A stretch of DNA of 64,000 nucleotides. Origin: Pagrus major. Taxonomy: Eukaryota; Chordata; Actinopteri; Spariformes; Sparidae. A program made the translations under genes and the position numbers. Positions 47,245 to 60,445 of this stretch are shown here, piece by piece (the stretch's first letter is position 1; each line of letters starts with the position of its first letter). A model generated the notes under the pieces. That model ran no database searches. It was not told the origin of the DNA and saw only the letters and a program-made list of their open reading frames with translations. The stretch spans positions 7,370,741-7,434,740 of the forward strand of contig NC_133224.1 of assembly GCF_040436345.1 (NCBI RefSeq), written 5' to 3'.

Positions 47245-47250
47245 TTTATT
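47245..47250 (-). promoter_or_regulatory. Candidate polyadenylation signal of kcnj10
   Basis: AATAAA on the minus strand, about 2 kb past the kcnj10 stop. The stretch 47251-49268 has no gene I can support and is probably the long 3' UTR and flank; nearer signals cannot be excluded. Confidence 0.3.
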
Positions 47251-49268
47251 AAAAGAGCCACTTAAAAAGTGCTTACTTAAAAAGTTAGACCGATGAGCTT
47301 TGAGTATCATGATCAATATAAAGTAGGCTGTACAGTATAAAAAAAGCAGAACCACTCACCAGACAGTGAAACTGAAACACATTGAACGTTCTCAAAGGGC
47401 TCGTCTGGAGCAGATAAAGATTTGATTTGAACAGTGGCACTTAATCTCAAAGTTATTATCAAGATCACAAATTTATAACAAATCTTCAGGTATATCATAT
47501 ATTACATTTTTAATAGCATGCTTTGGTGGCCATTCAAACAAAAAAGCCTTAAAATAAAGAAAAAGGTTCAATCTATCTCTATCTTTATATATATAAATAT
47601 ATATCTTGATCTTTGATGTATTCCTGATTAATTCTTAAAATTCAAATGTTGTATTTTTTTCAACATTAACATTAAGGAGCTTAACTCGTCCCTTTGAACA
47701 TGTACCATAATTTGATTTAATTTTGATGCGTCTGTCGCCATTTCTATCGAGAGTAAACTACAAAAATGTATTTTTAGCCAAATGTACTTATCTAATACAC
47801 ACAGGCAGGTGATTAAACACACATTGGCAGAATCCACAGGTACCTTCATTACCACCATATAAAAAAAAGAAATTACAGCAGTATAAAGTTGAGTGGTCTG
47901 TACTTTACAGATATAACATTGTGCATTAAGAACAATTAATATGGTATATTTAAAATGTGTGTCAAATGTCAGTATATATAGAAATGAAGAATGTAGGAAA
48001 AATATGTTTATACACTGTACAGAGGTACATTGACACACACACACACATACTGTACATGAAATTTAAGGCAGTTCACAAAAAAGTTCATACAAACAGTATT
48101 ATCACATTCACAAAATTACCCATTTTCAAGCATCACAAGCCCCAAACATAACTACAAGATTTAATCATGTATTACAGTGCATTAAAGTTAGTTCAGTTAT
48201 TCCCCTTGTGTGTGAAATGCCACTTTTCCTTCAAGTTAAAGTGCTTTTAGTAATATTACTAAAGATATTTACGCCAGTAAACGAGAAAAAAACATTCATA
48301 TCAGACACCACAATATTTTCAGGTGCAGCACGTAACGAGGTTGTTAGAAACTATTGGGTACATACAATATGATACATTCCTTTAAAATCCTTTGTTAAAA
48401 AAATAATATGGTTCCAGTATTTTCGCCACCTGTTGCAGGAATTTTATTAATTAAAAAAGGAAAAAAAACAGTACTCTGATTCAGTGATTAACACGTCAGA
48501 CCTTCAAGTACACTGCAAAAATCCTCTCGTCAAGTTATTTTGCCTGTAACTGGGTTCTTATTTTCATAAAATAGGGGGGGAAAGTATGGTGAGAGTATTT
48601 TAACCTGTTTCCAATAGTTATCAGCATTTTCTATTTTCTGAAATCAGGTTTTAACACACATACTAAGACAAAGTGAGTATGGAAAGAAACTGAGTTATAA
48701 ACAGTTGTGTATTATGAAACATGATATTTCATTTTCAATTTGTTGTGACACACCAACACGAGACACTCGTTTATCGAAAATTCTTCACGCATGTTGATTT
48801 TTACTGGAAACAGGTGAAGTTATTTCTGGCACCCTTGACTGAATTACGTATACTGGGAATTACCTGACGGATGCTGATTTTTGCAGTGTTGAGTGTCCTC
48901 CAGTTATTAAACCAAGTCCTTTCCAAAAAATACAAATGAATATAAGTATAGAAAATGGATGACTTGATTTGGTGCTGTACATTTGTACATGTTGAGTTTG
49001 TAACTTGCTCTCTTCGAAGGTTGGTTGCAGGCACAGTTATCTTCAGTGTGTCCTCTACAGACTTGTGGTTACAGTAGCATCTTGGCAGTGTGTCTGCGTG
49101 TGGTTAAGGGGCCAAGGTGTTCAACTTTCCACAGTACATATATGAATATTGTGAGTGTTTCATGTACAAGTGAGGGAGATGTTTTATGTGAGTGACTGTT
49201 GAGCAGCTTTACCATATCTCAGTTTCACATCAACTTTCCAAAACCGCTTCCTGTTTCTCTGTCTTCCC

Positions 49269-52200
49269 TCACACATTACTAATACGCACACTCAGCGGGC
49301 TGCTATCTCTGACGCGCCCCCTTTCTCGCCCCTTCTCTTCCCCCCTGTAGGTCTCTTCCAGTCGCATCTTCTCTGGATCCTTCCCATCCTCCTTGCCACC
49401 CTGGTAACGGGATGCCTGTGATGGCGGGCTCGGTGGCAGGGACTGCTTGAAGAGGGGTGGGGTTTTGGTTTTGGCCACTTTGTCAAAGAAGGCGAAATCG
49501 GCCACATATTTTCCTGAGGGAGACAGGGAGACGACGGGGGGAAACTCGTAGCCCCACAGGATCTCATCTGGAAGGTAGGATGTTCGGACCTGGCAGGTAG
49601 CAGAGGTCGGCTCGACCGTGGCGCTCATGATCACCAGCAGCTCAAAGTCAGCCAGCTCCGGGTCTGTCCAGCCACCGCCTGGAGGACAGAGGAGACTTTA
49701 GGTCAAACAGCAAACCAAGAAAACAACAACCTGAAAGTAGAGGAATTAAAAACCGGCCACTTGAGTGCAGCATAATAAGCTGAAAACACATGTATGAGCC
49801 TATTTAAGCATCTAGCCAACATATAACAACACTTTCATTCATTTTAAGTCATTTGATTGCAGCCTGACAAATTCAAGCCCAATATTCACTCGACTGAAGG
49901 ATTTATCTGGCTATTTAGCTACAGTATTCTCCACTGTGTTCACCAGCTAGATGCTGTATTTGCTGATCGATGATGGAAAGATAGAGTACAGTAGGTTTTT
50001 AGAGCTTTTCCATTGAAACAGCTGGCTTGTACAGTTGGAAACAGGGTTGATGAGACCTCAGTTGGGCAGAAAACCACAACAGTGACCTAAAATAAACTAA
50101 AATGCTCCACAGAGCTGAGTGGAACCAATCATGCAAGACACATCGCTAGAAACACACTGCCAGCAAAACCATTGTTTTCCAATGGTTCAGTGTGCCTGGC
50201 GGACGCTCCTCTTCTCTCCAGCATAAGTTCCCATTAGTTACACATGATGGCCCGAATGCGCTGTCCAAAAGGTGCTTTTCCAAGCTAAAGCGACTGCACC
50301 TGTAGCGACGAGTCATGTTGTCTTTGGGTTTGAATTGTTGTATTCAGCCTGCACTTTATTTTAGCGGTAAAAGATTGCATGTCCAGGTCACAGACTGACT
50401 CATTCAGTCAAATATGTGTGTAAGGCAAGATGCACAAAAACACGCACACACACAAAAACACACACACATCCTGAAATTTCCAAAACATAAAAACTCCCCA
50501 CTTACACACAGCTTCCAAGAACACAGCTCTCACACACAAAACACACACATTCAAACACTTCAGGAACTCATGCATGAAATGTGAATACTCACAGTAAAGC
50601 TGCAACATCAATGTTGTATATATATTTTTAAAACACACGCAGAATATACTTTCATTCATTCATTAACACCACAACCCCAACAACACAAAGGACACATGCA
50701 CTGAAACAAGCACACACCTGCATCAACAGGCCTCACTCAGAATGCAGACTCTGTCATCTGTCTAAACAGTCCTTACCCTAACCCAGACCCAGTAACGCTC
50801 CCACCAGGGAAAAAAACACCACGTTTCGCAACCGCTTGTACACACTGCAACCAACTTGGTTGAGGGATTCTCGATATTGGCCTACAATGGGCGGTGCAAA
50901 GGCCTCATCTACATTCATGAAGTAATCTAATAAAGCATGGCTCTCAGGATGGCGATGTCCATCTATTGGTTGGTCGGTCAGTCCTCCAATTCGGTCTAAA
51001 ATATCTTTACAACTATTGCATGGATTGCCATGAAATTTTGCACGGACATTCAATGTTCACGTGCGATGAATTCTGATGACTTCTGATGCCCATAGAACCA
51101 CCAGGAGCTGAATTATCCCAGAAACTATTGGAAGGATTGCCACGAAGTTTGTAGGACATTCCCGGTCCCCCTCAGGACTACTTGTAACATCTATGATGAT
51201 CCACCTAATTTTCATGTAGCACCGCCATCAGGTCAAAATCTCAATTGTCAAGTATTGTGGTTTATGACCAGATATGTGAAACCCTGATGACATTTCAACC
51301 ATCTGTCTTATATACGTCATGTTTTATGCTAATTAGCTAAAGTTAGCATGATAACATAAAACCAAATTGTCAGGATGACTAATAATTATTGAGACCTTTC
51401 TTGTCTGCCACAAACCTCTAACCACTAACTCTCCTGTTGTTTCAGTCTCTGCCATCACCTGTTCCTGTGAAACATTTATAAACCTGTTTCTCACCTCCCA
51501 CCTTCCGCAAACCAACAAGCATTTTCTTTGTCATCGGTTTCGAGTTCAGTTCAATAGAAAATAAAGCCTCTGAATGAGTCATAGATGGTGTTTCTCACAG
51601 TGTGCACACAGAGTTTGCGGGCTACAGTGGTACATATATATCTGCATGGTTAGGTGGCATGTGCTCGTATTCAAGCTCAGTGGTTTCAGGTCAGTTCCCT
51701 CTTCCGTAGACCATCTCCACAGTGTCCTGCCCTCCTGATTCAGTGACTCATATCACACAACGTCGACAAGATTCACACACTGTTGCACTAGAAACCAGTC
51801 AATGTTCCTATGAGAGCTGTTCCCAACTGAAGGTCCCATTCATTAAGTACATGTTGAGAACATAAAGACAGCTTTGCAGGGAGCTCGAAAGCTCTATTCA
51901 GAGACGCAGTAAGCACAGAAGTGTGCTCAGCCGTGAGTATTATCATGTATGTCCAGCTATTTAAAATGTCCCATCCAAGCAGTCAACCATCCATCCATGA
52001 TCTAGATGTAATTATCCTGTACAGAATTACAAGGAGCTGTTATCCCAGTTCACATCGGACTGCCAGACAGGTCGCCAGTCTGTCAGCAGGGCTAACACTC
52101 AATTTGACTCATGAAGGAGAATCAACAACACCAATAATTTTTTTTTTTTTACCTTTTTTTTACCTTTTTTTGTTGGTCTACCATTTTTGCCAATACTAAC

Positions 52201-55200
52201 AATAAGCAAGATAGATACCAAACCCTCACTAATAGGTGTTTCACGACCCATCCAAGACGGTCATCAGTTTTTAGGTGATAATATTGGTGTTTTTTTCTGG
52301 ACCATGATAGTTAATGTTGCTTCAGAACCATCACTGCAACTGACCAATAGTGTTTTGTAATGTCCCAGATTTTGTGTTTTAACCAGCCCAGATTTTCTAC
52401 TCTTTACAGTGGAAGCGTCCGAGGAAACTCACAGACCAAAGGCATGCGTTGTTAATCACTCAGAAGACGCTACTAAGCCAATCAAATCTGTGTATTGGCT
52501 TAAGAATTGTGACTCGAGTCAGAAACACGCACAGAGCAGACGAGACTAATGGCCTACTGCCTATACGTAACCCATTCAGCCGTGAAAGCTTGCACCAGAA
52601 GTGGATTTTGTCGCACTTTGTCGTCATAAATTGAAATGAAGGTCAAGGAGCAACATTAATTATGATGTTCCAGAAACACCGCCAACACAATGACATCAGA
52701 TAACAGATAACTCACTTGCACACACTGACACAGATCTGCAGTCTCTTTCTAGTTCTATGTATGACTGCTTTAAGGTATCGTTTCCTGGATTCATGACAGG
52801 AAAAACCCCAGATGAAGTAATGCGAGGAAGCCGGCGACAGAACTTGGCAACTGTTACAGTTGGTACTTAGAAAGGGATTACTGTATAACTATGTACTGTA
52901 GTACTATGGACGATGCTATGTGTAAGGAAAGGAAAGGAAAACATAATAACAAATCAAAAAATCATGTCACGTGAGACCATGGAAAGAAATGAAAGAAGCC
53001 GTCTACAGTAGATGAGTATAAATAACACAGCGATCACAGGTCCTTTGAGGCTTTCAGTGCTGAGAGCTCTGTGCTGCTGTAAGTGGATCTGTGCGGGCTT
53101 CGTGTCAGCACCCCGGACTGTACGGCATTGTGCTCTAATGAGGGGTGTCTCTGGCCATCTCTCTCACACACATTCCAGCCAGAGAAACCCTCTCCTCCAG
53201 TGCCAAACCAGCCCAACTGTGCAGCACATGACCGTAAATACCAACACACCTACATGTACAAACATAGTTATTCCAACAATGTGCGTACAGTTGTTCTCAA
53301 GCTGTGATTTCAAATCAAGACACTGACTGTTTCTCGAGAGCCGTGATCTACCTTTTGCCGCCCAGGCCCTGAGGGGGCTGTTTTCGTCAATGATGTGGTA
53401 GAAAGTCAGGGGGATGATGAGGAAGGGGCTGTCGCTGGACGTGTCCACCTGGAAAGGCACATTGCGCTGGTCCAGCCGCACCGTCTCGCCCTCCTTCGTC
53501 AGGGACGTCTGAAGCAACTTCCCCGTCACCTGGGAGCCAAGATGGAGTCAGTAAATGCAGCCAAGAGGTTGCAGAAGGCATCCTGTAACCAAAAGGCCTC
53601 AGGTTTAATACCTGCAATGGCCGGTGTCTTCATTAAAGTCGACTGAGATGACTATTGACTGATGCTCAGTCACTGAATGTGTCATTGACTGTATTTCTCA
53701 CCAGATAGATCATTACAGTTGAGCGAGCATTCAAAGAGCTTGAAAGGGTTTGATCAACAGGATGTGACTCATAACACAAAAACATTTACCAGCAGACTAC
53801 AGTGCTTGCTTGTACTTGATTATACAGCATTTTAAAAGTGCTTTTAATTCTCATTTCCCCAACAGAATTGAATGCGCACAGTACCTGGCAACCTAACAGC
53901 AGGCTTTTGCGCATGTTGGCCACTCGGATCATGAGGCAGGGCCGACCCTCGTGATTTGACACGACCGCGTGTTGACTAAACTTCACTGTCTCGCCTCTCT
54001 TCTTGGGACGAGCGACCTACGAGAGGAGGAAAACATGTCACAGTCTATATAATGATTCCTGTTACTACATACTGGATACTTTCTAAGTTTAAGACGTGCA
54101 CCTGAATGCACCACGAAGTCCCTCTGACAATGTCAAACCCCAACAGTAAAGGAGAGAAGCATCAATAGATTTAAGGAGATAAACCAAATCACAGCAGGAC
54201 TCGACATAGTTTCTGCCAGATGGAAAACATGCCCATATTTGGAGCTTGGCAGACTCTAAGACATATTCTTATAACCACATTAGAGATTGTGCATCCCCAC
54301 TTTAATCCAAAATTTTCAATTTATGAGCCTCTATCTGTCGGATTTTAGAGGTTTCCCCCACTGGTACCTTAGCGAGGAAGGTTCCCGTGATAAAGATCTC
54401 CATCACCATGGTGATGACCAGCTGAAAGATGAGCAGGACAATGGCGGCAGGACACTCCTCGGTGATGCACCGGAAGCCGTAGCCAATTGTGGTCTGAGAC
54501 TCAAGAGAGAAGAGGAAGGCTCCTGTCAGGGTCTTCACCTCCATCACACATGGGGTATGGTTGGAGGGGGGGTCGAATTCTGGAGAACGGAGGGGAAGAA
54601 AAGCAGATCTTTGGTTCGAGGACGTAAACAAATTACCAAGGAACATTTTGTTCCCCCTCTCAGTGTCCTGCCAGGTCTTTCTCATGCTCTTTGTGTGACG
54701 AGAATTAGTATTCCTGTGTGTCTTCATTGTGTAGTCATTCACAAAAAAGTGCTTGTACTTCATGGTGTTCAAAAGCCAGCAGACATTGGTAAAGGCTTTT
54801 TTTTCTTTTTTTTTTTGTCATTGCATGATTTCAGCTTGCGCCCTCAAAGATCTTTGCTAACTCAATTAAAATCTGTTCACAGCATAAAATATTTTCTTCA
54901 GCTCGTGGAAAACTTACAAAATCCAAGAGAAACAATTTGGTTCATGGCCTCCAGGCCTTATGCAACATCTGGTTTATCTAACAGTTATTAAGGTATTTTA
55001 TTACTCCCTCTGAATTGTTTATGTATGTGGTTAAAACAACAATATAAAGACTTTTAAATGACTATATATATCTGTGGGATGGCTGATAAGGTTTATGATC
55101 AATACCAGTTATTCATATCTTTCCTTCTGTATTAGTTTTCCTCTTTTTGGTCAACAGTTGTCCTTGAAAGAGCAGATTGCCATTACAAGGCGTCTCACGT

Positions 55201-56149
55201 ACTTTTAAAGATTGTTCAGCAGAAGAGTCTCCAGCCATGCTGGCAGCTCTGCAAGGCTGCACTTGAATAGAGCTCTGGGCTAAATGCTTACATCAGCATG
55301 CTTACATGCTCACAATGGCCATGCTAACATGCTCATGCAAAGTAGTTTTATCATCATCGTCTTTTTTACCATGTAAAATCAATATTACTGCTGCTGTTGG
55401 GGCATTTCATGAGGATCTCTGATCTAATTTATTAATTTTCTTATTGTGAAAACATGACATCGATGTTTGTGATGGTTACAGGATGTCATTACCATCAAGG
55501 GCAAGAGGGTTTCCTGCTTTTCCTTGTGAATTGCTGTCCTTTCTCCTCTCCTCTGACATTGCACTGTAAAGTGACTTTACTTTAAAAAAGTCAGGAAACC
55601 AATCACCTCAGAATTACCAAGTAAAGTAGACCATATAAATTCAAGTTGTACGAGCTAAAAAGTTTTAACAACTTAAAATTATAAGTCTACTTTTCTTGAT
55701 TTTTTTTAAGTTAAGTCAGATTTTTGTCAGGTTTTACAGTGCATCCACGCTTCCTCCTTCTTACCCAGCAGATCTCCATGCACCATTGCCACCAGGTACC
55801 AAAGCACTCCAAACACGAACCAGGTCCCAGCAAAGGTGGCAGAGAACAGGAAGAACTTGTAGCGCCATTGCATGTCCAGGAACGTCGTCCAGAGGTCACG
55901 GAGGTACAGCGCCCCTCGTCCGCTTACGTGCTCGATGCGTACATTGCTCCGTCCATCTTTGGAGAGGACGCGCCGCCTCCGACGCAGAGCACTGGGCCCT
56001 CCAGCTCCCGCTCCTCCTCCACCTGCAACAGCACCTCCAGCCCCCCCAGTGGAGCCCAGCAGGGGCTTGGTGATATCGGTCTGCGTCTGGGAGTGGCATA
56101 CTTTCTGAGGGGAGGAGCCCTCAGAGGAGGGTGGAGTGGCTGAGGTCAT
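49269..56149 (-). CDS. kcnj10: Inward-rectifier K+ channel Kir4.1-like, five coding exons
   Basis: Plasma-membrane inward-rectifier potassium channel; mammalian KCNJ10 buffers K+ in glia and works in kidney and ear epithelia. Exons 55765-56149, 54368-54579, 53885-54016, 53352-53529 and 49269-49678 sum to 1317 nt, 438 aa. Visible features: N-terminal [12 protein letters not shown], like the mammalian KCNJ10 N terminus; first membrane helix about residues 98-122; selectivity filter TIGYGF at 159-164; second helix about 172-195 with the rectification-type Glu in [12 protein letters not shown]; basic RPKKRGET lipid-binding site; [20 protein letters not shown] in the cytoplasmic domain; C-terminal RISNV PDZ ligand. 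It is longer than human KCNJ10 (379 aa) through a Gly-rich N-terminal insert (about residues 34-51) and a Pro/Ser-rich insert before the C terminus. Mammalian KCNJ10 has an uninterrupted coding exon, so four introns in the CDS are notable. A splice acceptor just upstream of the ATG (exon edge 56157) implies further 5' UTR exons. Kir4.2 (kcnj15) is the main alternative but fits the N and C termini worse. Confidence 0.92.
50960..51350. repeat. Dispersed fish repeat in kcnj10 intron 4
   Basis: ATTGCCATGAAATTTTGCAC, GGACATTC.TG, CCATCAGGTCAAAATCTCA and a run of GCTAATTAGCTAAAGTTAGC form the pattern of a very abundant fish interspersed repeat. It has no coding capacity. The rest of this 3.7-kb intron (49679-53351) shows CA-rich microsatellite tracts (50430-50550) and nothing else I can support. 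Confidence 0.45.
51960..52120. repeat. Dispersed fish repeat remnant in kcnj10 intron 4
   Basis: CCATCCATCCATGATCTAGA ... GACAGGTCGCCAGTCTGTCAGCAGGGCTAACAC follows the pattern of the common fish 'ccatccatccattatctat...caggtcgccagtctatcgcagggc' repeat, related to the remnants in the receptor introns. Confidence 0.5.
55255..55400. repeat. ATGCTAACATGCT-type repeat in kcnj10 intron 1
   Basis: Repeated CATGCTTACATGCTCA / CATGCTAACATGCTCATGC units, a pattern common in fish introns. There is no coding capacity. Confidence 0.4.
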
Positions 56150-56999
56150 GGCTGGTGCTACAGGGGGTCGGAGACAGAAAGAGGAGACAACAGGAGGTGA
56201 GGAGAAGAAGAAGAGTGGGTTGTCTGGACAGTAAGATCAAGTGAACAGCAGGTGAGTCCATATGAAAAGGTGCAGGATGTGTGAAAAACATAAAAGAGAG
56301 AACATTTCATCACCGCATGAATGAGAAAAATGACAGAGTGGAACATTTGGGAGGAGAGGAAGAAGAAGCAGAAGAAGAAAAAGAAGAAGAAGGGGATTAA
56401 AGGCACATTTTTACAACTGGACAGTGTTGTGGCTGTCCACGGTGGTCCATTTAAGCCCCTTTTCCCCCTTTCACTGGAGGCAGCTGGCTTTGTCAAAATA
56501 AAAGCCTCCTTTCAGCATGAAGGCACAGCTGCTCTTTCACATTAAAAGCTTGAACGTGCAGGCACATTCACGTGTTGGTTGCACAAGGCGGCTACTGAAT
56601 CGAGATGAGGAGACACTGGTGGCTGTTACTCCACATGACGAAGATTAAGAAAATGATGTCTTTAAATTTGAGTCAAGGATGCTGAGATATTCTACTGGAC
56701 CACCCTCTTTTAATTTGCTGAAAGCTGTTTTTATACTCTACCCTTCAATGCCTGTCTTTACTTGAATAGAGACCTCAATTATGTGGCATTTGCACCAGAT
56801 GTGACTGTTATGTCTGTTAGATCTACTTTTTCACAAGTTGTCAGCTGTAGGAAACTGTAGAGAAAAGCCAGTGAGCACTCCTGTCCATTGACTTTTGCGT
56901 ACTCTTGGTACCACATAGAGTCGCGCAAAGCAAGGGTCATAAAGAAATGATTTTCCTGGTTTAGTGTGGAAAAAACATGAGCTCCGACCTCAGCTACAT

Positions 57000-57160
57000 C
57001 CAACACCTTTGGGATGAACTGCAACGCCGATTGCAAGCAAGGCCTTATCACCCGGCATCAGTGGCCGATGGTCTTTGAAGGCACAATAGGAGCAAATCAC
57101 TGCAGCCAGGTTTCTAAATCTTGTGGGAAGCCTTCCTTGGAGAGGGGTGCTACTGAAAAC
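57000..57160. mobile_element. DNA-transposon-derived fragment upstream of kcnj10
   Basis: TTGGGATGAACTGCAACGCC ... CACCCGGCATCAGTGGCCGA matches my memory of a dispersed fish DNA-transposon-derived repeat; the superfamily cannot be fixed. The flanking 56158-57000 has a purine-rich GAA/AAG tract (56340-56395) and no coding exon that I can see. Confidence 0.35.
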
Positions 57161-59423
57161 ACTGGACTTTCACTCAGGATCTCGTGTGTAACTGTAAGTC
57201 AAAGCTGACTATTTTGAACCGACTTATATTTACCCAAACCATGATGTTTTCCTAAACCTAACCAAGTAGTTTTGGTGCCTAAACCTAACCAAACTACAAC
57301 ACATATGGGGTTTTTACATACACATGTGCTGGCCCAGCTTATCTCAGTTTGACTCGGCACAATAACCCAGTATTTGTATGAGCAAATGCATTTGTCTTGA
57401 GCCGTCCAAGGATCAGCTGTAAAGGCTCTTCCTCCCCGCAGTACCATCGAAGAACCACTGCTAACAAAGCTCAGCACATTTGATGATAAACTAGTTTAAT
57501 TTCCTAGAAATTCTTCACAATAAAAGTCCCCTGTTGCTAAGTTATTTAAAAGCTTTTACTACTTCAGAGAGCGTCCATTCTGGGCGTAGATCGGCTCAAC
57601 ACGGTGCGGTTAAACTTGTAACTAACTAAACTTATTGACTAAACAATTAACGAATTCATGAAAATAATCAGATTAGTCAATGATGACAACAATCAATAGT
57701 TGCGGCCCTGTTATTAATCAAACATGTTATGGCTGACTTGAATGAGGTCATTCACTCGAGCTAAGTGCTTCTTGTCATTTAACACGTGCCGAGTGAATGC
57801 GTGTCAGATGATAATGGGATGAGATGGATCAGTGTCTGAGTGTCTGAGGGTCTCAAAGGGTCAGGAGTATATTGACATAATGAGACGCCAGCCCACCCTC
57901 GAGTGCCACGGACACTTATTGTCACTGTTTGAGTCGTTCCCTGTCCACTCTGTAGAGTTTTTTTACCCTCATCTGGGCTGCAGTTTCTCTTTCTCCGCAT
58001 CCTTTTTCTTTCCTTCTCCCTTGATCTCACTCGCTGTTTACTAAATGGCCCTTTTGTCTCAAACTGCCTCTGCTTTCCGGAGCGAACACAACAAAACCAA
58101 AAAACACGACAACACAAACAAAAGCCCGAGAACCAAGACGATCTGATACGCTCTGTCCTTTCCTGTCCTTTCTGACCCTTCTCTCTCCTCTCTCTCTCTC
58201 CACGCTGGAGCTCACACTGAGTGAATGAATAGAGATCTGTGTTGATGTCTGTGCTCTGAATACTAAGATATGGAGGGGAGAGAGGGGAGGGAGGCGGGGT
58301 CAAGAGGAGGCCCATGTGATTGGCCGTGTCCATCTCCAGCTGAACTCTGAACCCTGCGGAGCTCCTGCCTACACATACAGTAAACACACACTCGTGTATC
58401 GGACATATAGACCTTTTGAACAGTTCGAACGCAAAACAATACCATTTATTGTGCAAAGGAATGTTTGGTTTGCAAAGCGAGGAGCTCACACATGACATGT
58501 AGCAGCTAAGCGATGCACGTATGTTGATTTATTCGTTCACTTTTTACAGGTCAAGGCGGTCGTTATTCTATATTTTTCTTATTATCCAGCTCTAAATGCT
58601 TTCCAACTTCCCAATCCTGTCTCTGGCCAAAGTGTATTTGTTCCGATTGAAGATTGTTTAGTATCAAAAGAGATTTTTCTGGCTACTGAGGGGCGGCAAG
58701 ACGTAAAAACAATACTGACATATTATCAACTTATAAAGCAAACTTGTGGCCTATTTAGGTATCCAGCAGACACATTAGCATCTTTTTATTCATGTTTCCG
58801 GCCACCACAATCCAATATTTATTATTTACGCTTGTGTCTTATTACACATTGTCATTTAATCCACTGTTTATGTAAAAAAATATTGGTTAATGCAGATTTT
58901 AAAACAGATCAAATACTCATTTGCTGGCACTATTTTCAGGTGCAAATTAATACAGATTTGGTGCAAACGTTAATATTTCTGTCAGGAGGATTGATATGTG
59001 GGATTGTGCCGAGGTTTATCGTTATGAAGGAACATGTCATCCTGTGCAAAAACACAGAATATCACTGCTCTTATCCTTTAAGAGTAACGACAGTAAGCAG
59101 TCTTGTGACGGTACATAGAAGTTATATTAGAGCCAAAACAGTAGTGGTGGATCAGCCTCGCTGACAGTAACACTGATTTATTTCCCTCTCTTGTGAAATG
59201 ACTTTTCCCACTCGTTTGGCGACCACACTCAAGGTTAGGATCTCTTCCTCTCCGTCCGGCTCTCCATCCCGCTCCTTCCCTCTGTCCTGTAGCGCACAAG
59301 AATCCTTTGTTTTCGAGGAGATGAAAGGGACAAAAGCCACCATTGAAAAATACGACTGGGTGAGCGAGTGAGTGAAAGAGGGAGCAACTTAGACGGGGAG
59401 AGGAGAGCGGTACGGAGCGTCAA

Positions 59424-59470
59424 AGTGTGTGTGTTTGTATGCGTGGTGTGTGTGTGTGTGTGTGCGTTTG
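59424..59470. repeat. GT microsatellite
   Basis: An imperfect (GT)n tract. The surrounding 57200-60290 has long open frames only in low-complexity or GA-rich sequence and no domain; it is probably upstream or intronic sequence of kcnj10. Confidence 0.6.
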
Positions 59471-60289
59471 ATCGTGTGTGAGTATGCAGTGCTTGACATT
59501 GTGAAGGGGGCAGAAGAGAGAGAATAATTGGTTTCGGGTGACAAAAGGAGTGAAAGAGGAAGAGGTTGAGAAACGGGTGATGAAGGAGCGAGAGGAAGGG
59601 GTATGTGGAGCGAAGGTGGAGGAAATAGATCTGTGACAAAAGACGGTCATTAGTATTCCAGAGGAGAGAGTAATCCCTTCCACATAGTGCCCCTGTCCAG
59701 TGTCCACAGCCATAAAGAAGCCCCAGCAGCCAGTACACTGCACTGAAAAGACTCAATGCAACACAACTTGAATGGCTGTGACCACTGTCCACACCACAGC
59801 AGCCCCGCACCGGACTCAAAGGACTGTCTAAACATCAACACAGGCCGTGCCAAGAAGGCATCTTGCTCAGCCAACACAAGTCGCTAAAACCCCAAACTTA
59901 CCGGAGCCAAACTAAGCACTGCACATCGACATACAAATGAGCTGCTGTTGTGTCAGTGTCTCTTTATGCATACAGTGAACGATTTCAGACAAATCCATTA
60001 AGAGAGAGCCTCCTTGTCTCACTATTGCTGGCTAACGTATATAAAAAAAAGTCGTGGTCCTGGTCGGATCAGACAGCTGACCGTATATTTCTAAAAGTTA
60101 GTAACACACGTCCACGTTTAAGAAATACAAAGACTGACTTTTCAAGACCAAAAGTGAACAACTGCGTTTTACATAAGCACTTACATTTAGGAGGAAAGTC
60201 ATCGCTGCACTGATTACATTATAATATAGTCAGACGTTGAGGTGTCAGTATGCTTCAACAAGATGTTTGTTGAATGGTCAAACAGCATC

Positions 60290-60445
60290 TGACAGCAGAG
60301 GTGCCACCTGCTCATCAGGAGCAATTTGGGGTTCAGTCATCTTTCTCAAGGACGCTACAACATACAGGAGGGGGATTCGAACCAGCGACCTTTCGATTAT
60401 TTGACGACACAGTCTACCTCCAGTTCAGCCGACGTTCCAACTCCT
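60290..60445 (-). mobile_element. SINE-like element with tRNA-type box B
   Basis: On the minus strand GGTTCGAATCC (60373-60383) fits the RNA polymerase III B box within a GGTCGCTGGTTCGAATCC context, as in tRNA-derived fish SINEs. A convincing A box was not established. The remaining sequence to 63900 shows no gene or repeat I can name. Confidence 0.35.

Noticed and set aside
47628-48044. 138-codon minus-strand open frame downstream of kcnj10
   Set aside because: It is AT-rich, has no homology that I recognise and lies where the kcnj10 3' UTR is expected.
54287-54991. 234-codon plus-strand open frame
   Set aside because: It is the antisense shadow of kcnj10 exon 2 and its flanking introns.
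55696-56143. Several plus-strand open frames of 125-139 codons
   Set aside because: They are antisense shadows of the GC-rich first coding exon of kcnj10.
57779-58498. 239-codon minus-strand open frame upstream of kcnj10
   Set aside because: Composition is low-complexity and Arg/Glu/Ser-rich from GA-rich DNA, with no recognisable domain; overlapping frames on both strands are equally open.
59235-59819. 194-codon minus-strand open frame
   Set aside because: It runs through a GT microsatellite (His-Thr repeat in translation) and purine-rich DNA; there is no domain and no supporting splice signals.
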